Shown: in pieces, positions 8,366 to 16,527 of the stretch
Layout: every line of letters starts with the position of its first letter
Numbering within the stretch: position 1 is the stretch's first letter
Assembly: GCF_000955805.1 (NCBI RefSeq)
Contig: NZ_JYOA01000001.1
Span: 474,301 to 538,300 of the forward strand
From: Pseudomonas sp. 21
GTDB lineage: Bacteria; Pseudomonadota; Gammaproteobacteria; Pseudomonadales; Pseudomonadaceae
Direction: 5' to 3'
DNA length: 64,000 bases
Notes under the pieces: generated by a model
Told to the model about the DNA's origin: nothing
Databases searched by the model: none
The model's input: the letters and a program-made list of their open reading frames with translations, nothing else
Position numbers and translations under genes: made by a program

Positions 8366-9724
8366 ATGCTCAACCCTCACGGCATCGCATCGCCGCGCGC
8401 CTCCCTCGCCCGCTGGAAATGGCAGATCTTCGCCATCACCTGGCTGGCCTACGCGGCCTTCTACTTCACCCGCAAAGCCTTCTCGGTGGCCAAGCTCGGC
8501 ATCGCCGAAGACCCCTCCTTCCATCTCGACAAGATCGCGATGGCCAACCTCGACGCCATCTACCTCACTGCCTACGCAGTAGGCCAGTTCACCTGGGGCG
8601 TCTTCGCCGACCGCTATGGCCCGCGCGTGGTGGTGTTCGGCGGCCTGCTGATCTCCGCCGCCGCCGCCCTGGTGATGGGCAGCTTCGCCACCCTGCCGAT
8701 CTTCGCCACCTGCATGGTGGTCCAGGGCCTGGCGCAGTCCACCGGCTGGTCGGGGCTGTGCAAGAACATCGGCAGCTTCTTCGCCACCCACGAACGCGGC
8801 CGCGTGCTCGGGCTGTGGAGCACCTGCTACGCCTTCGGCGGACTGGTCGCCTCGCCCTTCGCCGGCTGGTGGGCCTATGAAGTGTTCGGCACCTGGCATG
8901 CGGCGTTCTACTCCACCGCCGCCGTGGTCGGTGCGGTCGCCATCCTGTTCCTGCTGCTGCAACGCAACCGTCCGCAGGACGTCGGCCTGCCGCCGGTGGA
9001 AGCCGATGTACAGCAACCCGAAGCGGTGAACTACGCCGGCTTCAAGCACGAGGGCGAAAACGGCAAGTCCCTGCGCATCCTCGGCAAGGTGCTGCGCAAC
9101 CGCACCGTGCTGACCCTGGGCCTGGCGTACTTCCTGCTCAAGCCGGCACGCTACGCGATCCTGTTGTGGGGGCCGGTGATCGTCTACGAGCGCATGCCGG
9201 GGCTGGGCAAGGTCGGCGCGGCGATCCTGCCGTCAGCCTTCGAAGTCGCCGGGCTGCTCGGGCCGATCCTGATCGGCTACGCCTCGGACCGCATCTTCGG
9301 CGCGCGGCGCATGCCGGCCTGCGTGATCAGTCTGCTCGGCCTGACGGTGTGCCTGGCGCTGTTCGTCCCGGCGATGCAGACCGGCAGCAGTCTCATGGTC
9401 CTCGGCCTGCTGTTCATGATGGGCCTGACCCTTTACGGACCGGACTCCATGATCAGCGGCGCGGCCGCCGTGGACTTCGGCACCGGCGAAGCGGCCGGCA
9501 CGGCAGCGGGTTTCGTCAACGGCTGCGGTTCCATCGGCGCGATCCTCGGCGGCCTGCTGCCGGGCTACTTCGACACCTACACCGTGTTCATCGGTTTCAC
9601 CGTCACCGCGCTGATCGCCGCCGGCATCCTGATCCCGCACTGGAACAGCCGCCCGGAAGCGACCCGCCAGACTCAATCCGCCAGCGACGAACCCCGCCTG
9701 AACGCACGCCCCGTGCGCTCTTGA
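8366..9724 (+). CDS. MFS transporter of the organophosphate:phosphate antiporter (GlpT/UhpT-like) family
   Basis: A 452-residue, 12-segment inner-membrane transporter. The start WQIFAITWLAYAAFYFTRKA resembles the YxxYYxxR-type first segment of GlpT, UhpT and PgtP, and the pattern continues in GQFTWGVFADRYGPRVVV, STGWSGLCKNIGSFFA and GLTLYGPDSMISGAAAVDFG. OPA carriers take up phosphorylated or phosphonate anions in exchange for phosphate. Lying beside a LysR gene and about 2.3 kb from phnWX, it may import 2-aminoethylphosphonate or a related phosphonate; this is inference. A terminator follows. Confidence 0.75.
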   Translation: MLNPHGIASPRASLARWKWQIFAITWLAYAAFYFTRKAFSVAKLGIAEDPSFHLDKIAMANLDAIYLTAYAVGQFTWGVFADRYGPRVVVFGGLLISAAAALVMGSFATLPIFATCMVVQGLAQSTGWSGLCKNIGSFFATHERGRVLGLWSTCYAFGGLVASPFAGWWAYEVFGTWHAAFYSTAAVVGAVAILFLLLQRNRPQDVGLPPVEADVQQPEAVNYAGFKHEGENGKSLRILGKVLRNRTVLTLGLAYFLLKPARYAILLWGPVIVYERMPGLGKVGAAILPSAFEVAGLLGPILIGYASDRIFGARRMPACVISLLGLTVCLALFVPAMQTGSSLMVLGLLFMMGLTLYGPDSMISGAAAVDFGTGEAAGTAAGFVNGCGSIGAILGGLLPGYFDTYTVFIGFTVTALIAAGILIPHWNSRPEATRQTQSASDEPRLNARPVRS

Positions 9725-9759
9725 GTCCCGCTTGTCCCTCACCGGCCGGCTGAGGGTAT

Positions 9760-9792
9760 GGGCGAGGCGCCCCGCGCGCCTCGCCCTTTTTT
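9760..9792 (+). terminator. Terminator of the MFS gene
   Basis: GGGCGAGGCGC, CCCGC loop, GCGCCTCGCCC then TTTTTT. Confidence 0.9.
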
Positions 9793-9851
9793 CATTGGCC
9801 CGTACACCCGCGGAACCACGGATGGGCTTGTGCCATCAGTCACAGCTGAAT

Positions 9852-9870
9852 AACATTGATTATCATTTGA
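9852..9870 (+). promoter_or_regulatory. Probable Fur box upstream of the ECF sigma gene
   Basis: AACATTGATTATCATTTGA matches the 19-bp Fur consensus GATAATGATAATCATTATC at 12 positions, including the GAT-ATCATT core. It lies 25 bp before the GTG start at 9895. Iron control of FecI-type sigma genes by Fur is the norm in Pseudomonas. Confidence 0.65.
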
Positions 9871-9894
9871 AAATTATTCCTGCTGGACGCCCTT

Positions 9895-10416
9895 GTGAGC
9901 ACTTCCAACCTCGACGCGGTCTTCCTGGCCCAGCGCCTGCCTTTGCTGCGCACGCTCGTACGGATGGTGAAGAACCCGAGCATCGCCGAAGACCTGGTGC
10001 AGGAAACCTACCTGCGCGTCGCCCGCACCTTGCTCGAACGCCGCATCGATCACCTGGAACCCTTCCTCTTCCAGACCGGCCGAAACCTCGCCCTGGACCA
10101 CCTGCGCCACCTGCGCATGCAGTCGCGGACCATGCTCGAGGACGTGCCTTTCGACGTGGTGCAGGCCGTGCCGGCGCCCGGCTCCAGCGCCGAGGACCAG
10201 TTGCACGCGGAGAAGCTGCTCGAACGCCTGGGTGCCACCCTCGAGGAACTCAGCGAGCGCCAGCAGCGCATCTTCATCCTCAGCCGCCTGCACGGCTGCG
10301 GCTACGCGGAGATCGCCGAGCAACTCGACATCTCGGCCAGCACGGTGCAGAAGGAACTGAAACTGATCATGGCGATCTGCGTCGGGCTGGTCAGCCGCCT
10401 CGAGGAATCGGTATGA
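9895..10416 (+). CDS. FecI-type (iron-starvation) ECF sigma factor, HxuI-like
   Basis: A 173-residue ECF sigma factor with region 2 at about residues 15-80 (PSIAEDLVQETYLRVARTLL) and region 4 at about 115-165 (LEELSERQQRIFILSRLHGC, then GYAEIAEQLDISASTVQKEL). It directs RNA polymerase to its cognate TonB-receptor gene on signalling through FecR. It starts at GTG 9895 beneath a Fur box and overlaps the anti-sigma gene by ATGA. Because phnWX lies close by, as PA1309-1311 lies near PA1300-1302 in PAO1, it may be the hxuI orthologue; that is inference. Confidence 0.85.
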   Translation: MSTSNLDAVFLAQRLPLLRTLVRMVKNPSIAEDLVQETYLRVARTLLERRIDHLEPFLFQTGRNLALDHLRHLRMQSRTMLEDVPFDVVQAVPAPGSSAEDQLHAEKLLERLGATLEELSERQQRIFILSRLHGCGYAEIAEQLDISASTVQKELKLIMAICVGLVSRLEESV

Positions 10417-11447
10417 CGGACTACCGTTCGCCAGCCGATTCGACAACAATGCGCGGCTCACCACCCCAGCACCGCCCCGAGGATCGCCCCTTGCCCCACG
10501 CCGCTCCGCCCGACGACCAGCAGATGGCCGAAGCCCTCGACTGGCTGATCCTCGAGGACGACATGGACGCCGTCACCCGCGCGCGCTTCGAAGCCTGGCT
10601 CGCTGCCAGCGAAGGCAATGCGCAGGCTTACCAGCGCGTGCGCGACGCGTGGCAGTCGCCGTTGCTGCCGGTCGCCGCCGCGCGCCTGGAACGCAGGCAG
10701 GTGCAGGACAAGGTTCGCCCGCTGCATCGCAAACGACGTTTCCTGAAGCCCCTGGCAAGCGCAGCAGCGCTGGTGCTCGCCATCGGTGTCGTGGTCCAGG
10801 GCGACCTGCTGACGCGACTGCGCGCGGACCATCTCACCGCGGTCGGCGAACGCCAGAAAGTCCGGTTGGCCGACGGCTCGAACGTGCTGCTCAACACCGA
10901 CACCGCGTTCTCCAGCAAGGTCGATGATCAGCAGCGCGTCGCCCGCCTCTACCGCGGCGAAGTCTTCTTCGACGTTGCCCATGACCGCAGTCGCCCCTTC
11001 GAGGTGGAAGCCGGGCCGGTGCAGGTCACGGTGCGCGGCACGGCGTTCGCCGTGCGCTACCTGGGCAACGAGGCGGAAGTCAGCGTGCAGCGCGGCGAAG
11101 TGGACCTGCGCACGCGCCTGGATGATGCCCGCGTCAGCCTCGGCGCCGGCGACAGCATCCGCGTCGGTCCGCAGGGCTTCGGCGAGCGCCAGCACGGCGC
11201 CGAGGCCGAATCCCAACTGGCCTGGGTGAAAGGACGCATGGTGTTCGAGAACTGCCCGCTCAGCCAGGTGCTGGCCGAATTGCGCCGCTACTACCCCGGC
11301 TGGATCGTCAACACCAACGAACGCCTGGATAACGTCAGCGTCACCGGCAACTGGCGCCTGGACGACCCGCTGGGCGTGGCGCGCTCGCTGGCGCAGATCA
11401 CCTCCGCCGAACTGCACGAATACCCGAAACTGCTGATCCTCAACTGA
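10413..11447 (+). CDS. FecR-type transmembrane anti-sigma factor, HxuR-like
   Basis: A 344-residue inner-membrane regulator. The cytoplasmic N-terminus carries the FecR/DUF4880 motif EALDWLILEDDMDAVTRARF; one membrane segment follows at about residues 112-128 (PLASAAALVLAIGVVVQG); the periplasmic half holds the FecR domain (VGERQKVRLADGSNVLLNTD, VTVRGTAFAVRYL) and a C-terminal STN-like segment. It holds the sigma factor inactive and relays the receptor signal. The ATG at 10413 overlaps the sigma stop codon, so the pair is translationally coupled. Confidence 0.85.
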   Translation: MTDYRSPADSTTMRGSPPQHRPEDRPLPHAAPPDDQQMAEALDWLILEDDMDAVTRARFEAWLAASEGNAQAYQRVRDAWQSPLLPVAAARLERRQVQDKVRPLHRKRRFLKPLASAAALVLAIGVVVQGDLLTRLRADHLTAVGERQKVRLADGSNVLLNTDTAFSSKVDDQQRVARLYRGEVFFDVAHDRSRPFEVEAGPVQVTVRGTAFAVRYLGNEAEVSVQRGEVDLRTRLDDARVSLGAGDSIRVGPQGFGERQHGAEAESQLAWVKGRMVFENCPLSQVLAELRRYYPGWIVNTNERLDNVSVTGNWRLDDPLGVARSLAQITSAELHEYPKLLILN

Positions 11448-11524
11448 CCTCCTGTTACGGAGCAGGAAGTTTTTTTACGCGATTCGAAAGGCTCGTTCGT
11501 TTAGTCAGAAGCCAATGCAATAGA

Positions 11525-11544
11525 TTCGCATTTACGAATGCGAA
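11525..11544. promoter_or_regulatory. Perfect inverted repeat upstream of the receptor remnant
   Basis: TTCGCATTTACGAATGCGAA is an 8-bp perfect inverted repeat around TACG, 26 bp before the ATG at 11571. It may be a second iron-control (Fur-like) operator or part of the ECF promoter region. Confidence 0.45.
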
Positions 11545-11570
11545 CAAAGACTGACTAAGAGAGCCCTTCG

Positions 11571-12143
11571 ATGACCATTGCTTCTTCGCGTGCCCCTCTG
11601 CGCCGGCTGTCCGCTCCGGCCAGCATCTCGCTGCTCGCCCTGTCCATCGGCCTCGCCAGCCTGCCGGCCACTTCCGCCCTCGCCGCCGAAGCCAGCCAGA
11701 CCCAGGCCGGCTACAGCTTCGACATCGCCCGCCAACCGCTGCCCCAGGCATTGAACGCGTTCAGCGCGGTGACCGGCTGGCAGGTTGGCGTGGCCGCCGA
11801 CCTGGCCGACGGCGTGGTGTCTCCGGGCGTCAGCGGCCGCCTGCCGGCGGAGCGCGCGCTGAAGAACCTGCTCGGCGGCACCGGCCTGACCGTGCGCCAG
11901 CTCGGCCCGCGCAACGTGGTGCTGGAGCGCAACCTCTCCTCCGTTGCCGAGATGCAGCCGCTCACCGTCACCGCGACCCTGAACGCCGGCCTCTACAACC
12001 TCACCGACAAGAAGTACTGGCTGTGGGATGACGTGCGCGGCTACGACGGCGTCGGCGAAGCCTCGGTACTGGCCCCGGCCAACCTCGACCGCCTGACCCA
12101 GCCGGGCCGCAACTTCGCGATCAACCTGGTGTGGGATATCTGA
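11571..12143 (+). pseudogene. TonB-dependent haem receptor with plug and barrel deleted (HxuA-like remnant)
   Basis: The 190-residue product has a signal peptide (about 1-38), a complete STN signalling domain (about 46-120: YSFDIARQPLPQALNAFSAV to GLTVRQLGPRNVVLER) and a TonB-box-like QPLTVTAT. At residue 136/137 (near base 11978) it jumps directly to what is normally the extreme C-terminus of a haem receptor: NAGLYNLTDKKYW, then LDRLTQPGRNFAINLVWDI ending the last beta strand. Full receptors have over 800 residues, so some 600-700 are missing, yet the frame is intact. It cannot transport haem. It might still signal through STN to FecR, as the barrel-less VreA of P. aeruginosa does. An assembly error across a repeat is also possible. 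Confidence 0.8.
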
Positions 12144-12189
12144 TGCACTGATTGGCACGGGATTCCTGATGAACCCCGTGCCAGCTCCG

Positions 12190-12252
12190 TTCGCGAGCAA
12201 GCTCGCTCCTACAGATTTCGACGCTCTTCGTAGGAGCGAGCTTGCTCGCGAA
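12190..12252. repeat. REP pair (REPIN)
   Basis: TTCGCGAGCAAGCTCGCTCC at 12190 and its inverted copy ending at 12252, between the receptor remnant and hemO. The doublet probably separates the two transcripts. Confidence 0.85.
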
Positions 12253-12356
12253 CCTGTCTCGCTCCGGCATCACCCATTGAACACGCGACTATCTTTACGC
12301 TTTCCCCGAACTCGTTCGTCTCGTCTGTAAAGACCTGTAATTTCAAGGAATTGGAC

Positions 12357-12956
12357 ATGACCACCCTGGAACTCCCCGCCCTGCGCTCGCAGCGCCTGAA
12401 CGCGCTGACCCACGCCCCCCACGAGCGTCTCGACCACGCCGTGAAGGCCCGCGAGCCCTTCTCCAGCCGCGAGCGTTTCGCCCGCTTCGTGGTCGCCCAG
12501 TACCTGTTCCAGTCCGAGCTGCAGGCCCTGTACCAGGACGCCGAGCTGGGCAAGATCTTCCCCGACCTGCCGCAGCGTTGCCGCGCCGAACAGGCCCGCC
12601 TGGACCTGGCCGACCTCGACACCGAAGTGCCCGCACCGGTCGCCGGCGCTATCAGCAACCCGACCCAGGCCCACGCGCTGGGCTGGCTGTTCGTCTCCGA
12701 AGGCTCCAAGCTCGGCGCTGCCTTCCTGATCAAGCGCGTCGCCGCGCTGGGCCTGGACGAGAACACCGGCGCCCGTCACCTGGGCGAGCCCGAAGGCGGC
12801 CGTGCCGAAGGCTGGAAGCGCTTCACCCGTACCCTCGACGGCCTGGAGCTGAGCGAAGCCCAGGAGCGCGAAGCCGAAGCCGGCGCCGTGGCCGCTTTCG
12901 AGCGCTTCTCGCAACTGCTGCAACACAGCTACGACAGTGCTCCCGCCGCGGTCTGA
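12357..12956 (+). CDS. hemO: Haem oxygenase HemO/PigA
   Basis: A 199-residue cytoplasmic haem oxygenase that opens haem to biliverdin, CO and free iron. It carries the bacterial HemO landmarks RSQRLNALTHAPHERLDHAV (the proximal histidine is in APHERL near residue 23), FARFVVAQYLFQSELQALYQ, LGWLFVSEGSKLGAAFLIKR and GARHLGEPEGGRAEGWKRF. AAGGA at 12345-12349 precedes the ATG at 12357 by 7 nt, which is why TTG 12351 was rejected. It lies after the haem-type sigma/anti-sigma/receptor locus, consistent with haem iron use. Confidence 0.92.
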   Translation: MTTLELPALRSQRLNALTHAPHERLDHAVKAREPFSSRERFARFVVAQYLFQSELQALYQDAELGKIFPDLPQRCRAEQARLDLADLDTEVPAPVAGAISNPTQAHALGWLFVSEGSKLGAAFLIKRVAALGLDENTGARHLGEPEGGRAEGWKRFTRTLDGLELSEAQEREAEAGAVAAFERFSQLLQHSYDSAPAAV

Positions 12957-13386
12957 CGCCCTGGAGCGCGCGCCTGCCGATGCGGCGCGCGCCACTCCTT
13001 TCGGTCCCGCGCGCTCGCGGCTGGCCCGACTGGCATTTGCGTTGCTGGCGTACACCAGCCTCGGCGTGGGCATGGTGGGATTGGTGGTACCGGGGTTGCC
13101 GACCACCGAGTTCGTCCTGCTTGCTGCCTGGGCTGCGTCGAAGAGTTCGCCGCGCTTGTCCGCCTGGCTGGAGAACCACCGGCTGTTCGGTCCCATCCTG
13201 CACAACTGGCGCAATGGCCGCGCCGTTGCCCGCCGCGCCAAGATCAGCGCCAGCCTGGCGATGCTCGCCGCGCTGGCGATCATGCTGATCACCCTGCCCC
13301 ACGGTATCTGGCTGTACGCCGTGATCCTCGGCATGGCGGTTGGCAATCTGTGGATCTGGTCGCGTCCGGATACGCCCAGGCCGTAG
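12937..13386 (+). CDS. DUF454 (YbaN-like) inner-membrane protein
   Basis: A 149-residue membrane protein of the DUF454 family; the core GMVGLVVPGLPTTEFVLLAA, then WAASKSSPRLSAWLENH and FGPILHNWRNGRAVARRAK is diagnostic. Two to three hydrophobic segments are seen. The GTG start at 12937 lies inside the end of hemO, giving a 20-nt overlap and probable translational coupling. Function is unknown; coupling to hemO suggests a role in haem or iron use. Confidence 0.75.
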   Translation: MLPPRSDALERAPADAARATPFGPARSRLARLAFALLAYTSLGVGMVGLVVPGLPTTEFVLLAAWAASKSSPRLSAWLENHRLFGPILHNWRNGRAVARRAKISASLAMLAALAIMLITLPHGIWLYAVILGMAVGNLWIWSRPDTPRP

Positions 13387-13444
13387 CCAGCGCACGGCAG
13401 CGGACTTATGCTGGAAGTCCGATCCTGCATTCTGTCCACGAGCC

Positions 13445-13813
13445 ATGAACCAGCCCACCAGCAAAGTCGACGCCGTCCTCGCCGAGGCCCAGCGCCGCCG
13501 CGAAACCAGCTACCGCGAGAAAGCCCTGAAGATGTACCCCTGGATCTGCGGGCGCTGCGCCCGCGAGTTCAGCGGCGTGCGCCTGCGCGAGCTGACCGTC
13601 CACCACCGCGACCACAATCACGACAACAACCCCGAGGATGGCTCCAACTGGGAGTTGCTGTGCCTGTTCTGCCACGACAACGAGCACCAGCGGCAGGTGG
13701 ACCTGCATTACCAGAACAGCAATGACGCGGGCGCAAAAGGGCCCAAGGTCACCCACAAGGGACTGGCCGGGCTGGCGGACCTGCTGAAGAAGAAGGACGA
13801 CGGGCAGGCGTGA
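13445..13813 (+). CDS. yajD: YajD-family HNH nuclease
   Basis: A 122-residue protein with an HNH fold: CGRC (zinc knuckle) near residue 31, LTVHHRDHNHDNNPEDGSNW with the catalytic histidines, and LLCLFCHDNEHQRQ closing the second knuckle. This is the YajD family, widespread in gamma-proteobacteria with no firm cellular role. The ATG at 13445 is 58 bp after the DUF454 gene. Confidence 0.85.
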   Translation: MNQPTSKVDAVLAEAQRRRETSYREKALKMYPWICGRCAREFSGVRLRELTVHHRDHNHDNNPEDGSNWELLCLFCHDNEHQRQVDLHYQNSNDAGAKGPKVTHKGLAGLADLLKKKDDGQA

Positions 13814-13829
13814 ATCCCACGCCGCCACT

Positions 13830-13920
13830 GTAGGAGCGGACTCTGTCCGCGATGGCTTCCCCCAGCTCCCTGTTCGATTGGAGCGGCGGCGGTTCGATCG
13901 CGGACGAAGTCCGCTCCTAC
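13830..13920. repeat. REP pair (REPIN), GGACTCTGTCC family
   Basis: GTAGGAGCGGACTCTGTCC at 13830 and an inverted copy with GACGAAGTC in place of GACAGAGTC ending at 13920. Confidence 0.85.
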
Positions 13921-13948
13921 CCCACCGGCCACCATTGGGCATGCACCT

Positions 13949-14015
13949 GTAGGAGCGAGCTTGCTCGCGAACAACCTCCGCTGCGGACCCGCTTCGCGAG
14001 CAAGCTCGCTCCTAC
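13949..14015. repeat. REP pair (REPIN), GAGCTTGCTCG family
   Basis: A second doublet of the other class, 28 bp after the first: GTAGGAGCGAGCTTGCTCG at 13949 and its inverted copy ending at 14015. Two different REPIN classes in tandem mark an insertion-tolerant gap between convergent genes. Confidence 0.85.
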
Positions 14016-14039
14016 AAACCAGTCCGCGCGATGGAGACT

Positions 14040-15035
14040 TCAGCGCAGGCCGGCAACGATCTCCAGCGAACGCAGGCGCAATTCGTGGTCGTAGATATCG
14101 CTGGTGAAAATGATCTCGTCCACGCCAGTCTGCTCCAGCAGGATCTCCAGGCGGCTGCGCACCTTCTCCGGACCACCGATCACCGCCAGCCCGAAGAAGT
14201 TGCCGACAGCATCCTGCTCATGGGGTAGCCACAGCCCGGCCATGCTCGGCACTGGCGGCTTCTGCTTCAGGCTGTCGCCACGGATCAGCGCCAGCACACG
14301 CTGGAAGGCGGTGGTCGCCAGGTATTCGGCCTCTTCGTCGGTCGGCGCGGCCACCAGCGGCACACCAATCATGGCGTAGGGCTTGTCGAGCACTGCAGAG
14401 GGCTGGAAGTTCTCGCGGTAGATGCGCAGCGCGTCATGCAGGTAGCGCGGCGCGAAGTGCGAAGCGAAGGCGTAAGGCAGGCCTTTCTGCGCGGCCAGAT
14501 GGGCGCTGAACAGGCTGGAGCCCAGTAGCCAGATCGGCACGTTGGTGCCCTCCCCCGGAATCGCCAGCAGCGACTGCTGGGAACGGCGCGGGCCGAGGAG
14601 CATTTCCAGCTCGGCGACCTGCTCGGGGAAGTCCGCACCATCGCCCAGGCGGTCACGGCGCAGCGCGCGCATGGTCGCCTGGTCGGCACCCGGTGCGCGG
14701 CCCAGGCCCAGGTCGATGCGGCCCGGATACAGCGTTTCCAGGGTGCCGAAGTTCTCCGCCACCACCAGCGGCGGATGGTTGGGCAGCATCACGCCGCCGG
14801 AGCCGACGCGGATGCGCTCGGTCTTGCCCGCGATGTGGCCGATCAACACGGCAGTGGCCGAGCTGGCGATCCCGTCCATGTTGTGGTGCTCCGCCAGCCA
14901 GTAGCGGGTAAAGCCCAGGTGCTCGACGTGCCGGGCAACCTCGACGGCGTTGTGCAACGCCTCGGCAGCGGTGCCCTGGTCGCGCACAGGCACCAGATCA
15001 AGCATGGAGAAGGCAATATCTGACAGGGACTTCAT
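14040..15035 (-). CDS. Luciferase-like (LLM class) flavin-dependent oxidoreductase
   Basis: A 331-residue bacterial-luciferase-fold protein of the YhbW-like group: [20 protein letters not shown] at the N-terminus, [20 protein letters not shown] (EHHN is the family signature) and [20 protein letters not shown]. Such proteins use FMNH2 to oxidise small molecules; the substrate is not predictable. The ATG at 15035 replaces a longer in-frame extension without homology. It stands alone, convergent with the HNH gene. Confidence 0.8.
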   Translation of the reverse strand: MKSLSDIAFSMLDLVPVRDQGTAAEALHNAVEVARHVEHLGFTRYWLAEHHNMDGIASSATAVLIGHIAGKTERIRVGSGGVMLPNHPPLVVAENFGTLETLYPGRIDLGLGRAPGADQATMRALRRDRLGDGADFPEQVAELEMLLGPRRSQQSLLAIPGEGTNVPIWLLGSSLFSAHLAAQKGLPYAFASHFAPRYLHDALRIYRENFQPSAVLDKPYAMIGVPLVAAPTDEEAEYLATTAFQRVLALIRGDSLKQKPPVPSMAGLWLPHEQDAVGNFFGLAVIGGPEKVRSRLEILLEQTGVDEIIFTSDIYDHELRLRSLEIVAGLR

Positions 15036-15326
15036 AGGTACTCCGATTCGGGTCACGCAAGCGCCTACACGCAACGCCGCGGACATGACTTTGACCGTGA
15101 CTCTATCGAGGCACTCCACGCCTGGCCACTTGTCGGGATCGATAGTGCTCATGCCGGCGAGTGATAAAGGCGCGCAGGCGCGTTGCCATCACCTGTTCAC
15201 GGGACAGTCACCGCGCTGTCATGCCAGACCGCCAGAATGCCCTGGCGCTGAAGGACCAGCGCCCCATCTCTACGGGAATCCGCCGATACTCCTCCCCAGG
15301 CAACGGCGAGATCCTGTGGCCTACGA

Positions 15327-15362
15327 AGCAAAAAGCCCGCATCCGTGCGGGCTTTTTGCTTT
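15327..15362. terminator. Terminator of arsC
   Basis: AAGCAAAAAGCCCGCA, TCCG loop, TGCGGGCTTTTTGCTT. It is symmetrical and could end transcription from either side; arsC converges on it. Confidence 0.85.
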
Positions 15363-15378
15363 GTCATCGCCAGATACG

Positions 15379-15792
15379 TCAGTCGCGGTTCTTCACCATT
15401 TCGAAGAGCTTCAGGCGGTCGCTGATTTCCTGCAGGGTGTGGCGGAACGGGTCGTGCTGTTCGCTGTGGGCCGGGTCGACGAAGTTCCACACGATCACTT
15501 CGCTGGAGGTCGGCAGCTCGTCGCCTTCGTCAGTGGACTTGTCGCACAGGTCGATCAGGTAATCGAAGTGCTGGCCGTGGAATTCGTCGATGGACTTGCT
15601 GCGCAGGCCTTCGGCAGAGATCCCCGCGTGCTCCAGCACGTTTCGCGCACGCGGGTCGATGGCGGTCGGACGGATGCCCGCGCTGAAGGCTTCGAAGTGT
15701 TCGCCATCGGTGTGCCGCAACAGCGCTTCGGCCATCGGCGAGCGGGCGTCGTTGGCGACACAGACGAACAGGACTCGGCGTTTCTCGGTCAT
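15379..15792 (-). CDS. ArsC-type arsenate reductase / low-molecular-weight tyrosine phosphatase
   Basis: A 137-residue protein of the LMW-PTP fold. The active-site loop is CVANDARS, residues 11-18, giving the CX5R(S) signature; SAGIRPTAIDPRARNVLEHA and FDYLIDLCDKS are typical of thioredoxin-coupled ArsC. The usual second loop cysteine (CxxNxCRS) is alanine here, so classical ArsC disulfide relay is uncertain. No arsR, arsB or arsH is adjacent, so arsenic resistance is not established. Confidence 0.65.
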   Translation of the reverse strand: MTEKRRVLFVCVANDARSPMAEALLRHTDGEHFEAFSAGIRPTAIDPRARNVLEHAGISAEGLRSKSIDEFHGQHFDYLIDLCDKSTDEGDELPTSSEVIVWNFVDPAHSEQHDPFRHTLQEISDRLKLFEMVKNRD

Positions 15793-15871
15793 CTTTACCT
15801 CGGCACGGGGTCGGCTATGCGCCCCTTATACGTCAGGTTTTATGACAGGGCCGTGTCAGCGGCATGAAGGC

Positions 15872-16363
15872 TCACAACACGATGTAGTCGCTGCGCTGCA
15901 CGATGCCGCGGCTCTCGCCCTCCACCAGGTGCACGTAGCGCCCGCCGATCTGGTCGACGGCGATGCAGTCGTCGACGTCGATCACCGCGTCGGTGTGCGC
16001 CTTGTCCCAGCTGCGCGGCATGCGCCGCTTGGCGCGCACCTTGGCATCGGCGGCATCACGGGCCGCCACCAGGACGTACTGGTGTGCCTCGCCAAAGCTG
16101 CCCAGCTCATAGCCGCCCAGGTTGACGAAGAACAGCCGCTGCTCGCCCGGCGCCGGCATCGCCTCGCTGAACTCGACGCGGTAGGCCTCGACACCGTCCA
16201 CCTCCAGCCAGGAGTCGATGTGCAGGCCATCCGGGCTGCCGAACCAGGCCTCGCGCAATTGCGGGTAGGTGGATTTCAGGTTGTCGCCAATGACGAAGGC
16301 CACGTCATGGACCTCGATCCGCGCGCGCGGATGGCGTCCCCCCAGCATGACTACGAACAGCAT
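15872..16363 (-). CDS. DUF1543 protein
   Basis: A 163-residue protein matching DUF1543 from its first residues (MLFVVMLGGRHPRARIEVHD, VAFVIGD) and in FFVNLGGYELGSFGEAHQY. The family has two related halves and no known function. It lies between arsC and a divergent TetR gene. Confidence 0.75.
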   Translation of the reverse strand: MLFVVMLGGRHPRARIEVHDVAFVIGDNLKSTYPQLREAWFGSPDGLHIDSWLEVDGVEAYRVEFSEAMPAPGEQRLFFVNLGGYELGSFGEAHQYVLVAARDAADAKVRAKRRMPRSWDKAHTDAVIDVDDCIAVDQIGGRYVHLVEGESRGIVQRSDYIVL

Positions 16364-16527
16364 TTCAGACCCTTCCCAGGTTTCAGACTGGCTCTGACAG
16401 ATTCGTCAGGCGGCAGGTTCAATCTACTGGCGGATAAATGGCCATCCGTCAGCCAACCCGGTGGGTGGCAAGCGCTATATAGAAAGTTATATTCTGAATC
16501 TTCGTTTCACTGCCCCGATGTTTTCCC

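Noticed and set aside
13830-14015. Repeat group resembling a small CRISPR array
   Set aside because: The units are palindromic REPs in inverted pairs of two classes with unequal spacing; no cas gene is present.
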